From positions 372,001-436,000 of the forward strand of contig NZ_NJGG01000001.1 in NCBI RefSeq assembly GCF_002224225.1: a DNA stretch of 64,000 nucleotides, given 5' to 3'. This DNA is from Polynucleobacter cosmopolitanus (lineage in GTDB: Bacteria > Pseudomonadota > Gammaproteobacteria > Burkholderiales > Burkholderiaceae). Shown here piece after piece: positions 1 through 8,378 of this stretch (positions are counted from its first letter, which is position 1; each line of letters opens with the position of its first letter). The position numbers and the translations under genes are program-made. Under the pieces are notes generated by a model. It ran no database searches. It was not told the origin of the DNA and worked only from the letters and a program-made list of their open reading frames with translations.

Positions 1-824
1 TCATGGACCATCAATTCAAGGCGCTGAATCAGGTTCGCTCTGTTGCAAGCTACTTAATCACCCCGTTTCAATATGCCATGCAAATGCCTAGAAATGCTTT
101 GGTGGGTACTTACGACTACCTCACCAGCAAAGGCTCTTTAGAAGTTCAAAATGAGCTCTTAACTAAGCGCGTGGCCGAGTTAACACTTCTAGCCAATCAG
201 TCAGAACTGTTCATGTCTGAAAATGCACAATTGAGAAAACTGATTGGTATCCAAGAACAATCTCGCTTTAAGATTTTGCTTGCGCAAATTCTTTATAGTC
301 CATCGAACCCCATGTCTCAACGCGTTGTGATTGATCGGGGTGCAGCAGACAACCTCTCTCTTGGCCAAGCGGTCTCAGATCATCAAGGCATCATTGGTCA
401 AGTGGTGCGTGTCATGGAAAACAAATCTGAAGTCACTTTGTTGGATGACAGAGACATGGTGATTCCAATTCAAGTCGCCAGAAATGGTCTGCGAGGCGCC
501 CTTCATGGCAATGGCAGAGGTCAGCCATTGGAGTTGCGACACATGGCTGCAGTGAGCGATTTGCAAGTGGGTGACGTCTTGATGACATCTGGCATTGATG
601 GCGTTTATCCACCAGGTTTTGCAGTTGCCACCATCGATAAAATTGAGCGCAACGTCGACAAAAATTTTGCCTACGTTTACTGCTCCCCCGTGGGCGGTGT
701 GAATCGCTTTCGTCACGTGATGATTCTTTTCTACGACGCTGGATTTGGTCCTAAGCCAGAAGCCAATAAAAATTTCAAAGAAACTGATACAAAGTCCAAT
801 CGTTTATACAGAGGTAAGCCATGA
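1..824 (+). CDS. mreC: Rod shape-determining protein MreC (5' partial)
   Basis: This is the C-terminal 270 or so residues of MreC, the periplasmic scaffold that links MreB, MreD and the elongasome penicillin-binding protein during lateral wall growth. The reading frame is open to the window edge, and the usual N-terminal cytoplasmic stretch and transmembrane helix are missing, so the start lies upstream; the ATG at position 3 is internal. A coiled-coil-like segment (roughly visible residues 45-85, rich in L, E and Q) is followed by the two beta-barrel-like halves typical of MreC, including the glycine-rich 'GIIGQV' and 'VGDVLMTSG' turns. The last codons overlap mreD by 4 bases, as expected for one operon. 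mreB should lie just upstream. Confidence is high from the sequence and the mreCD-mrdA-rodA context. Confidence 0.95.
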   Translation, partial: MDHQFKALNQVRSVASYLITPFQYAMQMPRNALVGTYDYLTSKGSLEVQNELLTKRVAELTLLANQSELFMSENAQLRKLIGIQEQSRFKILLAQILYSPSNPMSQRVVIDRGAADNLSLGQAVSDHQGIIGQVVRVMENKSEVTLLDDRDMVIPIQVARNGLRGALHGNGRGQPLELRHMAAVSDLQVGDVLMTSGIDGVYPPGFAVATIDKIERNVDKNFAYVYCSPVGGVNRFRHVMILFYDAGFGPKPEANKNFKETDTKSNRLYRGKP

Positions 825-1339
825 TAGAAAGCGGCTACATCCTTCGTCCTGCAAATCCTCTGTTCATTACCTTTAGCTTGCTAGCAGCCACTTTGCTCAA
901 CTTTTTACCGCTGGGCAATGCTCCGTGGGTGCCTGATTGGCTGTTGCTTTGCTTGGTGTTTTGGACCATTCATCAACCAAGAAAAGTGGGTGTGATTTGG
1001 GCGTTTTGTTTAGGCTTGGTCATGGATGTTCACAATGGCAATTTACTTGGCCAATACGCATTCATGTACCCACTGGTTGCCTACTTTGGTATTTTTTGGC
1101 AAAGACGGGTGATGGGCTTTACGCGCATCCAACAAGCTTTGCATCTCTTGCCGCTTTTTATATCAGCTTCAATTTGGCCGTTGATCATTCGTTGGGTTGC
1201 TACGGGTGAAATTCCATTCTGGGCATGGTCGAGTCTGTTTTCTGGTTTTATTGAAGCTCTCTTGTGGCCAATGGCAGTCGTCCTCTTATTGGCACCGCAA
1301 CGCAGGCCAACCGACGTTGACCTCAACCGTCCAATTTAA
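821..1339 (+). CDS. mreD: Rod shape-determining protein MreD
   Basis: A 172-residue polytopic inner-membrane protein of the elongasome. About five hydrophobic helices are visible, with the conserved-looking 'GLVMDVHNGNLLGQYA' segment near residue 65 that is typical of MreD in beta- and gammaproteobacteria. It starts inside the end of mreC (ATGA overlap) and ends 10 bases before mrdA, so it is translated as part of the same message. It has no enzymatic motif; its role as membrane partner of MreC comes from family knowledge and position. Confidence 0.93.
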   Translation: MIESGYILRPANPLFITFSLLAATLLNFLPLGNAPWVPDWLLLCLVFWTIHQPRKVGVIWAFCLGLVMDVHNGNLLGQYAFMYPLVAYFGIFWQRRVMGFTRIQQALHLLPLFISASIWPLIIRWVATGEIPFWAWSSLFSGFIEALLWPMAVVLLLAPQRRPTDVDLNRPI

Positions 1340-1349
1340 TTGACGGCAC

Positions 1350-3269
1350 ATGAATCGATTTAATCACTCTCAACCAACGGTTAAGTCATTTCAAGATCGG
1401 CTGAGTGTTGCCATGATTTTTGTATTGATTTGCTTTTCAATACTTTTGTTGAGATTTGTCTGGCTACAAGTATTCACTCATCACCGTCATTCTTTAGCGG
1501 CGGAAAATAATCGCATTGCCTTGATTCCGGTTCCTGCTAATCGCGGTCTTATTTATGATCGCAATGGTATTGTGATTGCGCGCAATTACTCTGCTTACAC
1601 CCTAGAGATCAATCCTTCACAAGTTGAGACCAACTTAAATGAATTGCTTGATCAACTGTCATTGGTCATCGACATTCAACCGAAAGATCGTCGTAACTTT
1701 TTGAAATTAGCAGCAGAGTCAAAAACTTTTGATTCATTTCCAATCAGAACTTTGCTCAGCGATGTAGAGGTTGCAAAATTCACGGCACAACGCTTCAGGT
1801 TTCCTGGGGTAGAAATTCGTGCGCGTTTATTTAGACAATACCCTTATGGTGAGCTTGGCTCACATCTGATTGGCTACATCGGCAGAGTCTCACAAAAAGA
1901 TCGTGAAAAATTAATTGCCGAATTAGACTCCAGCAAAAGCATGGATGAGGATTGGGCTCAGAGAAAAAATATCAACTTATTGGGCATGCCCTACATTGGC
2001 AAAGTTGGCATTGAACAAAGCTATGAACAGGCTCTCAGAGGTTCCCCTGGATTTGAGCAAGTTGAAATCACTGCTGGTGGAAGAGCAGTCAGAACACTTT
2101 CAACATCTTCTTCCACGCCCGGAAAAAATCTGGTGCTGGCTGTTGATATCAAGCTTCAGCATTTGGTTGAGCAAATGTACGGGAAAAGACGTGGCGCATT
2201 TGTGGCGATTGAACCAAACACTGGCGACATCCTTGCATTTGTTTCTAAGCCAAATTTCAATCCCAATGATTTTGTGGAAGGTATTGATGCCAGCACTTGG
2301 AAAGACTTGAATGATTCTCTAGAGAAGCCTCTTTACAATCGGCCATTAAAAGGCACTTACTCACCAGGATCAACCTATAAGCCATTCATGGCACTGGCAG
2401 CTCTTGAGACCGGTAAACGCACGCCTAGTCAGTCGATTGCCGATCCTGGTTACTTTATTCTCGGCAACAACACTTTCAGAGACGATAAAGTCGGTGGCCA
2501 CGGCACAGTGGACATGGCCAAATCAATTGTTGATTCTTGCAACACTTATTACTATCACCTGGCTCGTGATATGGGCGTCAATCCGATGCACGACTTCATG
2601 AAACCACTTGGGTTTGGTCAAATCACCGGGATCGATCTTGATGGCGAAGCACGAGGCATTCTGCCCTCAACAGCTTGGAAAGAAAAGGCATTTAAGAAGT
2701 CTGAACAACAAAAATGGTTTGAAGGTGAAACCATTTCTTTGGGCATCGGGCAAGGCTATAACAGTTTTACAATTTTGCAATTAGCGCATGCCACCGCCAA
2801 TATTGCTAATCAAGGTGTTGTGATGAAACCGCACTTGGTTAAATCAGTAGAAAACCCTATCACCAAAGATCGCGTTTTAACCACGCCACAAGAAAGCTAC
2901 AAAATTGATCTTAAAAAAGAAAACATAGACGTGGTCACCAATGCAATGGTGGACGTGAATAGATTTGGTACATCAGCAGGAGCGTTCAAAGGTGCGAGCT
3001 ACAACGCTGCGGGTAAAACTGGTACAGCACAGGTGTATAGCTTGAATGCTAAAAACTATAACCACGGTGCAACCCCAGAATTTTTACGAGATCATGCTTT
3101 GTACGTTGTCTTTGCCCCAGCAGAAAATCCAAAGATCGCTATCGCCATGATTGTTGAAAATGCTGGCTTCGGTGCAGCTCATGCAGCTCCTATTGCGCGA
3201 CGTGCGCTTGATTACTATCTTGAGGGTCGCTGGCCCAAGGAGGTTCCGGAATGGAAAAACGCTCCTTGA
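1350..3269 (+). CDS. mrdA: Penicillin-binding protein 2, elongasome transpeptidase
   Basis: A class B penicillin-binding protein of 639 residues that cross-links peptidoglycan during rod elongation. One N-terminal membrane anchor (about residues 20-42) is followed by the PBP dimerisation domain and the transpeptidase domain. The catalytic motifs are present: S-x-x-K with nucleophile Ser341 and Lys344 (in 'SPGSTYKP'), S-x-N in 'DSCNTYYY', and K-T-G at 556-558. Length is normal for PBP2. The 3' end overlaps rodA by 19 bases, fitting the obligate PBP2-RodA pairing. PBP3/FtsI is unlikely because the partner is RodA and MreCD are adjacent. Confidence 0.97.
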   Translation: MNRFNHSQPTVKSFQDRLSVAMIFVLICFSILLLRFVWLQVFTHHRHSLAAENNRIALIPVPANRGLIYDRNGIVIARNYSAYTLEINPSQVETNLNELLDQLSLVIDIQPKDRRNFLKLAAESKTFDSFPIRTLLSDVEVAKFTAQRFRFPGVEIRARLFRQYPYGELGSHLIGYIGRVSQKDREKLIAELDSSKSMDEDWAQRKNINLLGMPYIGKVGIEQSYEQALRGSPGFEQVEITAGGRAVRTLSTSSSTPGKNLVLAVDIKLQHLVEQMYGKRRGAFVAIEPNTGDILAFVSKPNFNPNDFVEGIDASTWKDLNDSLEKPLYNRPLKGTYSPGSTYKPFMALAALETGKRTPSQSIADPGYFILGNNTFRDDKVGGHGTVDMAKSIVDSCNTYYYHLARDMGVNPMHDFMKPLGFGQITGIDLDGEARGILPSTAWKEKAFKKSEQQKWFEGETISLGIGQGYNSFTILQLAHATANIANQGVVMKPHLVKSVENPITKDRVLTTPQESYKIDLKKENIDVVTNAMVDVNRFGTSAGAFKGASYNAAGKTGTAQVYSLNAKNYNHGATPEFLRDHALYVVFAPAENPKIAIAMIVENAGFGAAHAAPIARRALDYYLEGRWPKEVPEWKNAP

Positions 3270-4393
3270 TTCATAAGATTGATTTTCTGTGGAATGGCCT
3301 TGATAAAACCTTGGGGCTGATTGTTTTAGCTCTTGTGGCCATCAGTATTGTCACATTTATATCGGCGACCAGCGGAACACATGTGCAATTTATTGATCAA
3401 GCACGCAACCTGATTGTGTCGATTGGTGTGATGCTGATTGTTTCTAGAATTCCGCCCAAGTGGCTAGAAAAATCTGCGATTTGGATTTACACCATTGGTA
3501 TTGCCTTGCTTCTTGCTGTAGCTGCTTTTGGTCTGATCAAAAAAGGTGCGCGACGTTGGGTCAATATTGGCATCGTGATCCAGCCATCTGAAATCATGAA
3601 GATTGCGATGCCCATGATGTTGGCTTGGTACTTTCAACGTCGTGAAGGCGTCTTAAAGACTTGGGATTATGGTGTGGCAGCTTTGTTGCTGATCTTGCCA
3701 GTGGCTTTGATTGGTCGGCAGCCTGACCTTGGCACTGCATTGCTGGTATTGGCATCTGGTATTTACGTCATCATTCTTGCGGGCTTTCCATGGAAGTACA
3801 TCATTCCAGTGGTAGGAGCTGGCACGCTCGGCATTTTGTTGATCATTATTTTTGGTGGCTACATTTGCGAACCAGAAGTGAAATGGTATTTACTGCATGA
3901 ATACCAAAAAAATCGTGTGTGCACGCTTTTAAACCCGAGCTCTGACCCTCTCGGCAAAGGTTTTCACACGATTCAATCCATCATTGCAATTGGCTCAGGT
4001 GGGCTATTTGGTAAAGGCTGGCTGAATGGTACTCAAGCACACCTTGAGTTCATTCCAGAAAAACACACCGATTTCATTTTTGCTGTTTTTGCTGAAGAAT
4101 TTGGCTTGCTTGGTAATATCATTTTGCTGGGCTTATTTGTTGCCTTGATTCAGCGGGGTCTTGCCATCTCATCAAATGCTCCAACACTCTTCACAAGACT
4201 TTTGGGCGGTGCCGTGACAATGATTTTCTTCACTTATGCCTTTGTGAACATGGGCATGGTCAGTGGCCTGCTACCGGTGGTCGGCGTACCGCTGCCATTC
4301 ATCAGTTATGGTGGTACAGCCCTGGTGACCTTGGGCATCGGCGTGGGCATTTTGATGAGCATTCATCGCTACCGCAGACTTGTGCAAAGCTAG
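3251..4393 (+). CDS. rodA: Rod shape-determining protein RodA, SEDS glycan polymerase
   Basis: A 380-residue SEDS-family integral membrane protein that polymerises lipid II glycan strands with PBP2. Ten or so hydrophobic helices are visible. Family hallmarks include 'KKGARRWVNIG', 'QPSEIMKIAMPM', 'QPDLGTALL' and the C-terminal 'GVPLPFISYGGTAL' signature; 'EKHTDFIFAVFAEEFG' carries the conserved acidic loop. The ATG lies inside the end of mrdA. It is the last gene of the mre/mrd operon and is followed 50 bases later by a strong terminator hairpin. FtsW is excluded by the context. Confidence 0.97.
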   Translation: MEKRSLIHKIDFLWNGLDKTLGLIVLALVAISIVTFISATSGTHVQFIDQARNLIVSIGVMLIVSRIPPKWLEKSAIWIYTIGIALLLAVAAFGLIKKGARRWVNIGIVIQPSEIMKIAMPMMLAWYFQRREGVLKTWDYGVAALLLILPVALIGRQPDLGTALLVLASGIYVIILAGFPWKYIIPVVGAGTLGILLIIIFGGYICEPEVKWYLLHEYQKNRVCTLLNPSSDPLGKGFHTIQSIIAIGSGGLFGKGWLNGTQAHLEFIPEKHTDFIFAVFAEEFGLLGNIILLGLFVALIQRGLAISSNAPTLFTRLLGGAVTMIFFTYAFVNMGMVSGLLPVVGVPLPFISYGGTALVTLGIGVGILMSIHRYRRLVQS

Positions 4394-4446
4394 AAATTAA
4401 TCAAGTAATCCATCGAGATGGATAAGAGAGAGATAAAAGAAACATA

Positions 4447-4476
4447 AAAAAAGCCCAGCTCGAAGCTGGGCTTTTT
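4447..4476. terminator. Bidirectional terminator between rodA and the HU gene
   Basis: A 9-bp perfect GC-rich stem (AGCCCAGCT / AGCTGGGCT, 4452-4460 and 4464-4472) with a 3-base loop is flanked by an A-run on the left and a T-run on the right, so it can terminate transcription in both directions. It lies between the convergent rodA and HU genes. Confidence 0.93.
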
Positions 4477-4495
4477 GATCATGCAAATCAGCGAA

Positions 4496-4780
4496 TTACT
4501 TCTTACGCTTATTCACAGCATCTTTAAATGCTTTACCAGCTGAGAACTTAACTGTCTTAGCGGCAGCAATTTTGATTGCTTCGCCAGTTTTTGGATTGCG
4601 GCCTACACGAGCAGCGCGCTTACCAGAACCAAAAGTACCAAAACCAATTAACTGAACGCTATCACCTTTGGTAACAGCCTTTTTGATGTTGTCCATAATT
4701 GAATTCAATGCAAATTCAGCTTTGGCCTTTGACAATTCAGATTCTTCTGCAATTGCGGAAATAAGTTCTGCTTTATTCAA
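4496..4780 (-). CDS. hupB: DNA-binding protein HU (TTG start)
   Basis: A 94-residue histone-like HU protein: N-terminal helical dimerisation part, then the DNA-binding arm with 'IGFGTF', '[17 protein letters not shown]' and the '[13 protein letters not shown]' tail. It binds and bends DNA without sequence specificity. I chose the TTG at 4780: it sits 6 bases after a perfect AAGGAG ribosome-binding site, and the protein then begins 'LNKAELI', the normal HU start. The longer ATG at 4801 would add seven residues that encode the ribosome-binding site itself. It is a single gene sharing a terminator with rodA. HU versus IHF: the sequence is HU-like; the exact paralogue name is a guess. Confidence 0.93.
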   Translation of the reverse strand: MNKAELISAIAEESELSKAKAEFALNSIMDNIKKAVTKGDSVQLIGFGTFGSGKRAARVGRNPKTGEAIKIAAAKTVKFSAGKAFKDAVNKRKK

Positions 4781-4927
4781 GTGATGCTCCTTATCAATCA
4801 TTGTTGGATGTTTGCACGTAGAACACTACGTGCTTTAAATTGTAACCATAATTTTTGGAAAGAATATTAAATTTGAATTAAATGTTTTAAGTAACAAATT
4901 AGCCAACTATTTGTTATATTTACAGCA

Positions 4928-5485
4928 ATGTCTTCGCCTGTTTTTCTAAGCCCCGCCCTGATCAGTATTGCTGCCATTCTTTATGCAGCAAGCTTTTTAA
5001 TCAACTCTTATGTCATGGGCTCGTTTTCTTTTTCCCTTGGGGTGTCTTGGGTTTTTTTGCCCGCAGGATTTAGGTTGTTGCTGACCCTGCTATTAGACAA
5101 AAATGGGGCCCTAGGTATTGCCATGGCCTCTATTGCTATCAGCCTGGGCTTCTATTTTGAAGATCCAATCCTAGGCATTGGCGCAGGAGTCATCAGCGGT
5201 TTGGCGCCCTACATAGCGAAACTACTTGTTTTTCGAGACTCTGACTTAAAACAAGATCTCTCTCAGCTCGACGCAAAGCAATTACTCAATTGTGTTTTTG
5301 TTTTTTCAATTGTCAGCCCTCTCATGCACCAAGCATGGTACAAACTGCATAACGAAGATAGTCCTTTCTTTGAAGGCTTGGGCGTGATGATCATTGGGGA
5401 TTTGATTGGCACATTCATTGTTATCTACTTGGCCAAAGCAGTCATCTTTCTTTACAAGAAAAGAATCTTCAATCAAAAAGCTTGA
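4928..5485 (+). CDS. Integral membrane protein of unknown function, MASE1-like
   Basis: A 185-residue protein with about five hydrophobic segments and a short basic cytoplasmic tail. The segment 'VSWVFLPAGFRLLLTLLLDKNGALGIAMA' resembles the first part of MASE1-type sensor domains (a W-x-x-PaG pattern followed by helices), but no kinase, GGDEF or other output domain follows. I do not recognise a defined family and assign no function. It is monocistronic: the HU gene upstream diverges and HemP lies 93 bases downstream. The leader before it is AT-rich. Coding status is well supported by length and by membrane-like composition. Confidence 0.7.
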   Translation: MSSPVFLSPALISIAAILYAASFLINSYVMGSFSFSLGVSWVFLPAGFRLLLTLLLDKNGALGIAMASIAISLGFYFEDPILGIGAGVISGLAPYIAKLLVFRDSDLKQDLSQLDAKQLLNCVFVFSIVSPLMHQAWYKLHNEDSPFFEGLGVMIIGDLIGTFIVIYLAKAVIFLYKKRIFNQKA

Positions 5486-5578
5486 ATCACGCCACTAAAC
5501 TAATGTGTGCTTTATCCCTATTTTGAGTATTGATTTGATGCTTTAGAATGATTTCTTCTTTCAAAAGAAGAGTGTCTT

Positions 5579-5749
5579 ATGACCAAAGAAAATAATCACT
5601 TCTCCATAAGAGAAGGCGAAAAAGTAGAAGTTAAATTAATTGATAGCAAAGAATTGATGGGCAAGTCCAATTACTTGGACATTGCACACGAGGGTGAAGT
5701 CTATCGACTGAGAGTCACCAAATACAGAAAATTGATTCTGACCAAGTAG
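5579..5749 (+). CDS. hemP: HemP family hemin-uptake protein (56 aa)
   Basis: A short gene of 56 codons. The C-terminal half matches the HemP pattern: an 'L-M-G-K-S' turn, then 'LDIAHEGEVYRLRVTKYRKLILTK', with I-x-H-x-G-x-x-Y-x-L-R and a terminal LILTK. In other proteobacteria HemP is an iron-regulated protein encoded beside haem receptors and needed for their expression; here no receptor or TonB gene is visible within the window. A plausible RBS (GAAGAG) precedes the ATG. I could not find a convincing Fur box upstream. Family assignment is from the motif; function is by analogy only. Confidence 0.85.
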   Translation: MTKENNHFSIREGEKVEVKLIDSKELMGKSNYLDIAHEGEVYRLRVTKYRKLILTK

Positions 5750-6100
5750 TTAATCAACAATCAGTATGTCTTTGACAAAATAGCCTGTGTCACCAAAGCA
5801 GGTTGTTGGAATGCCCACGTGCTCTTCATAAACCAATGAAACGCGCTTGCCCATGCTTTCATTGATTTTTTTGACCACCGTTTCATCATGAACGGTGAAG
5901 TTAAATTTTTCACTCAAAGTTCCAGGCATATTGATCATGGCCAACTCACCCTCCCAAGTTTTGCATAACCAGCCTTTTTTAGAAAGCTTTTGCACATACC
6001 CAGCGCGCTCACCAGCTGAATAGCTCCAAGTCAAAACCAACCAGGTGTAAAGACAAAAAAGTAAAACCAAAACAATTAAGAATCCAATAAATTTTTTCAT
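5750..6100 (-). CDS. Conserved hypothetical protein with N-terminal membrane anchor
   Basis: A 116-residue protein starting 'MKKFIGFLIVLVLLFCLYTWLVLTWSYS': one N-terminal hydrophobic helix or uncleaved signal anchor, then a soluble periplasmic-looking domain with two cysteines (in 'GWLCKTWEGELA' and 'PTTCFGDTGYF'). The ATG at 6100 has an AGGAA site and starts 2 bases after the GST stop; a longer frame to 6187 would run into the GST gene and has no support. I recall homologues in betaproteobacteria carrying a '6-phosphogluconate dehydrogenase' label, which nothing in this sequence justifies. Function unknown. It is the last gene of the panE-GST-orf set and its stop abuts HemP on the other strand. 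Confidence 0.8.
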   Translation of the reverse strand: MKKFIGFLIVLVLLFCLYTWLVLTWSYSAGERAGYVQKLSKKGWLCKTWEGELAMINMPGTLSEKFNFTVHDETVVKKINESMGKRVSLVYEEHVGIPTTCFGDTGYFVKDILIVD

Positions 6101-6102
6101 GC

Positions 6103-6726
6103 TTATTCCTGGGTTGGATCGTGCCAAGTTGGGTATTTTTGCATCACACTTAAAAACAAAGGTGACTCTAGATGTTGATTTAACCACTGTTTTAAAGAAT
6201 CTAGGCCAGATTGATCAATCCAGTCTGGATCAACCATTGCAAACTGACGCACAAATGGAAATATCGCTATATCAGCCAAACTCACCTTAGATCCTAATAG
6301 ATGAGTACTTTTCGTTAACTGCTCATTGATGGGACCCAGAAATGATGCTGTTGCTTGGCTCAATGTCTCTTCAAGAGAAATATCTGGGTGCCTATCGGGG
6401 TACTTGTATTGATCCAATAACTTTTTAAAAGGGCCGTCATTTTTTGCCACCCATTCATCAATCACTGCTTCTGTTTCTGCAGTCAGCCAACAATCTGGAT
6501 CAGACTGTTTTAAAGCCCACTTCATGATGTCATAACTTTGTTCAATCACAAGCCCATCATTTTGTAAAACTGGGACAGTTCCTTTGGGTGAGATGGCCAA
6601 TAAAGAGGCTGGCTTTTCTCTTAAAGAAATTTCTCGGATTTCAACTGGAATGCCTGAATATGCCAAAGCCATCCTGGCTCTCATGGCATAAGGACAACGC
6701 CGATAAGAATATAAAACGGCCGTCAT
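6103..6726 (-). CDS. Glutathione S-transferase family protein
   Basis: A 207-residue protein with a thioredoxin-like N-terminal domain beginning 'YSYRRCPYAMRARMAL' (C-P-Y-A, the redox/GSH-site cysteine near residue 12), followed by 'KGTVPVL' (cis-proline loop) and 'VIEQSYDIMKWAL' (the usual E-S glutathione-contact pair). An all-helical C-terminal domain follows. The CPxA motif points to the omega/beta-like or glutaredoxin-2-like GST groups. Substrate cannot be told. It directly abuts panE upstream and the membrane-anchored hypothetical gene downstream, suggesting one transcript. Confidence 0.88.
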   Translation of the reverse strand: MTAVLYSYRRCPYAMRARMALAYSGIPVEIREISLREKPASLLAISPKGTVPVLQNDGLVIEQSYDIMKWALKQSDPDCWLTAETEAVIDEWVAKNDGPFKKLLDQYKYPDRHPDISLEETLSQATASFLGPINEQLTKSTHLLGSKVSLADIAIFPFVRQFAMVDPDWIDQSGLDSLKQWLNQHLESPLFLSVMQKYPTWHDPTQE

Positions 6727-7671
6727 TTAAATAGATGACTCACGGTTCTTTTGCTCAATCATTTTTACCAAAGCATAAATAGCCTGGTGATTGGGCGCGT
6801 AAAGGCCATGTTGTTTTGCTTTGCGAACAATTAAGCCATTCAAATAATCTATCTCTGTTGGCTTGCGGCGCATGAGATCTTGTGCAGTAGATGAGCGCTG
6901 ATTTGCCATTGTTTTAGCAATTTGCTCATTCACCATTTGTGCTTCAGCTAAAGATATATCAATCTTTTCTTGATGCGCCACCAACAAAAATTCCGCGGTG
7001 AGATCATTGATTAATTGCCAGATATTTTCTTGCTGAGCCATTTCACCGTAAGTGATTTGTCCAATTGCAGATATACCGTTGTACGAGCAATTGACTAAAA
7101 ATTTGAGCCAAAGCTCACGCTGAATATTGTTTGAAACAGAACAAGGTATCTGAGCACTCAAAAATAGATCGCAAATCTGCTCTAACTCGGCAGAGATGTT
7201 CTCATGCCCACCAAGCTGGCCAATGATGAGCTCTCCCCGACCAAAGTGCTTCACGTGACCGTCACCACCCATGCCTGTTGCAACATAGACAACGGCAGAA
7301 ATGGCAGGATTGGGCACAACTTGAGCAATTCTTTCGGCGTTATCAACCCCATTTTGCAAACTCAATATCAAGGCATCTGGCTTGATCAAATCTTTGATTT
7401 CACGCATCACGCGCTCTGTATCTGGTGATTTAACGCAGCATAAAATAAGGTCTGCGTCCTTGATGGCCGAATATTCAGTGCTGGCTTTAATTGAAACATG
7501 CTCTTGAAAAGATTGACATTCCATAAATAAGCCATTCTCTTGAATGGCTTTCACATGCTTTTGGCGCGCGATCAAGGTAACGTCATGTCCGGCTCTTGCC
7601 AACAATCCGCCAAAGTAACTTCCAACAGCTCCTGCGCCAACCACCGCTACCCTTGATATTTTATTTTTCAT
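6727..7671 (-). CDS. panE: 2-dehydropantoate 2-reductase (ketopantoate reductase family)
   Basis: A 314-residue NADP-dependent reductase. It opens with the Rossmann motif 'VVGAGAVGSYFGGLLARAG', carries 'LSLQNGVDN' (substrate/nicotinamide pocket), the catalytic-lysine helix 'ELWLKFLVNCSYNGISAI', and the C-terminal 'QDLMRRKPTEIDYLNGLIVRKAKQHG' typical of the ApbA/PanE family. The canonical reaction reduces ketopantoate to pantoate for CoA synthesis. Bacteria often have several paralogues, so the exact substrate is inferred. It is the first gene of a three-gene minus-strand cluster, with the GST stop-start junction directly downstream. Confidence 0.87.
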   Translation of the reverse strand: MKNKISRVAVVGAGAVGSYFGGLLARAGHDVTLIARQKHVKAIQENGLFMECQSFQEHVSIKASTEYSAIKDADLILCCVKSPDTERVMREIKDLIKPDALILSLQNGVDNAERIAQVVPNPAISAVVYVATGMGGDGHVKHFGRGELIIGQLGGHENISAELEQICDLFLSAQIPCSVSNNIQRELWLKFLVNCSYNGISAIGQITYGEMAQQENIWQLINDLTAEFLLVAHQEKIDISLAEAQMVNEQIAKTMANQRSSTAQDLMRRKPTEIDYLNGLIVRKAKQHGLYAPNHQAIYALVKMIEQKNRESSI

Positions 7672-7767
7672 CTCTTGATTTTACGCCTTTGACTCCTGCA
7701 GGGCATCAGCAAATTTATGAAAAATCCTTTAGAGTGGATAAGATATAAACACTCGAGAGACAAGCGC

Positions 7768-8082
7768 ATGAAAGCATTTCTAATCAATCCCAAGCTCAAA
7801 GAAGTCACTGAAGTTGAAATTGAGCCTACGATTGAAGCAATTCAAGATTTAATTGGTTTCAAAACAGTCGACTCTGATGAGATTGACTTCAATTTTGACC
7901 AACTTTTCTTTGATGAAGAGTGTTTTATTCGCCAACAAGATCAAGCGGGCCGCTTCAAAGTTGATAACTTGGCACCCATCGCAGGCAAAGGGGTGGTTGC
8001 CAACAGCGCAAACAATGGCAAAACAATCGCCAGCCCTCAAGTGACCTTAGAAGCTCTGATCAAGCGTGTCACATTTTTGTGA
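7768..8082 (+). CDS. Small acidic hypothetical protein
   Basis: A protein of about 104 residues if translated from the ATG at 7768 ('MKAFLINPKLKEVTEVEIEPTIEAIQDLIG'), which has a GAGAGA-like site upstream; an in-frame ATG at 7717 would add 17 residues with a poor ribosome-binding site. The N-terminus resembles the 'KAhLIdP...vtEVe' opening of DUF3846-type proteins, but I am not certain of the family. The middle is very acidic (D/E-rich around residues 35-55). It ends 5 bases before the mini-GNAT gene, so the two are probably co-transcribed. Function unknown. Confidence 0.6.
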   Translation: MKAFLINPKLKEVTEVEIEPTIEAIQDLIGFKTVDSDEIDFNFDQLFFDEECFIRQQDQAGRFKVDNLAPIAGKGVVANSANNGKTIASPQVTLEALIKRVTFL

Positions 8083-8087
8083 TCTAA

Positions 8088-8351
8088 ATGACCATTGATA
8101 AAAACAGCTATCAGATAGATATCTCTGATGGCATTGTGCTGATCAAGAATCAAAACACAACCATTGCTTATTGTAGATTTTTAGACTCAGGCGATATTGA
8201 GTACATCTGTGTCAATTTGGCTTATCGTCGCCAAGGCTATGGCAAGATCTTGATTGATGAAGTAAAGAAGATCACGGGCAAGATTGGCAAGATTCATGAA
8301 CCAATCTCACCTCTGGGCTCTCAGTTTTTTAAAGGCATTGGCATTCTTTAA
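8088..8351 (+). CDS. Minimal GNAT-like acetyltransferase (87 aa)
   Basis: The sequence 'IEYICVNLAYRRQGYGKILIDEVKKITGK' contains the GNAT motif A acetyl-CoA loop (R-R-Q-G-Y-G-K), preceded by a beta strand and followed by a helix. At 87 residues it is much shorter than a typical 140-180-residue GNAT, with only a short leader before motif A and a brief tail after it. Similar mini-GNATs exist (YjdJ-like), so it need not be broken. It starts 5 bases after the acidic hypothetical gene. Substrate unknown. Confidence 0.65.
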   Translation: MTIDKNSYQIDISDGIVLIKNQNTTIAYCRFLDSGDIEYICVNLAYRRQGYGKILIDEVKKITGKIGKIHEPISPLGSQFFKGIGIL

Positions 8352-8378
8352 AGAGTTTTAATTTTTAAAACTTTAAAT
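8346..8378. terminator. Weak AT-rich inverted repeat, possible terminator
   Basis: An imperfect AT-only hairpin (TTTAAAGAGTTTT and AAAACTTTAAA around a short loop) spans the junction of the convergent GNAT and pirin genes. It has no GC core, so termination is only a possibility. Confidence 0.3.

Noticed and set aside
4871-4925. AT-rich leader before the membrane-protein gene as a possible horizontally acquired boundary
   Set aside because: Too short; no repeat, integrase or tRNA nearby, and both flanks look native.
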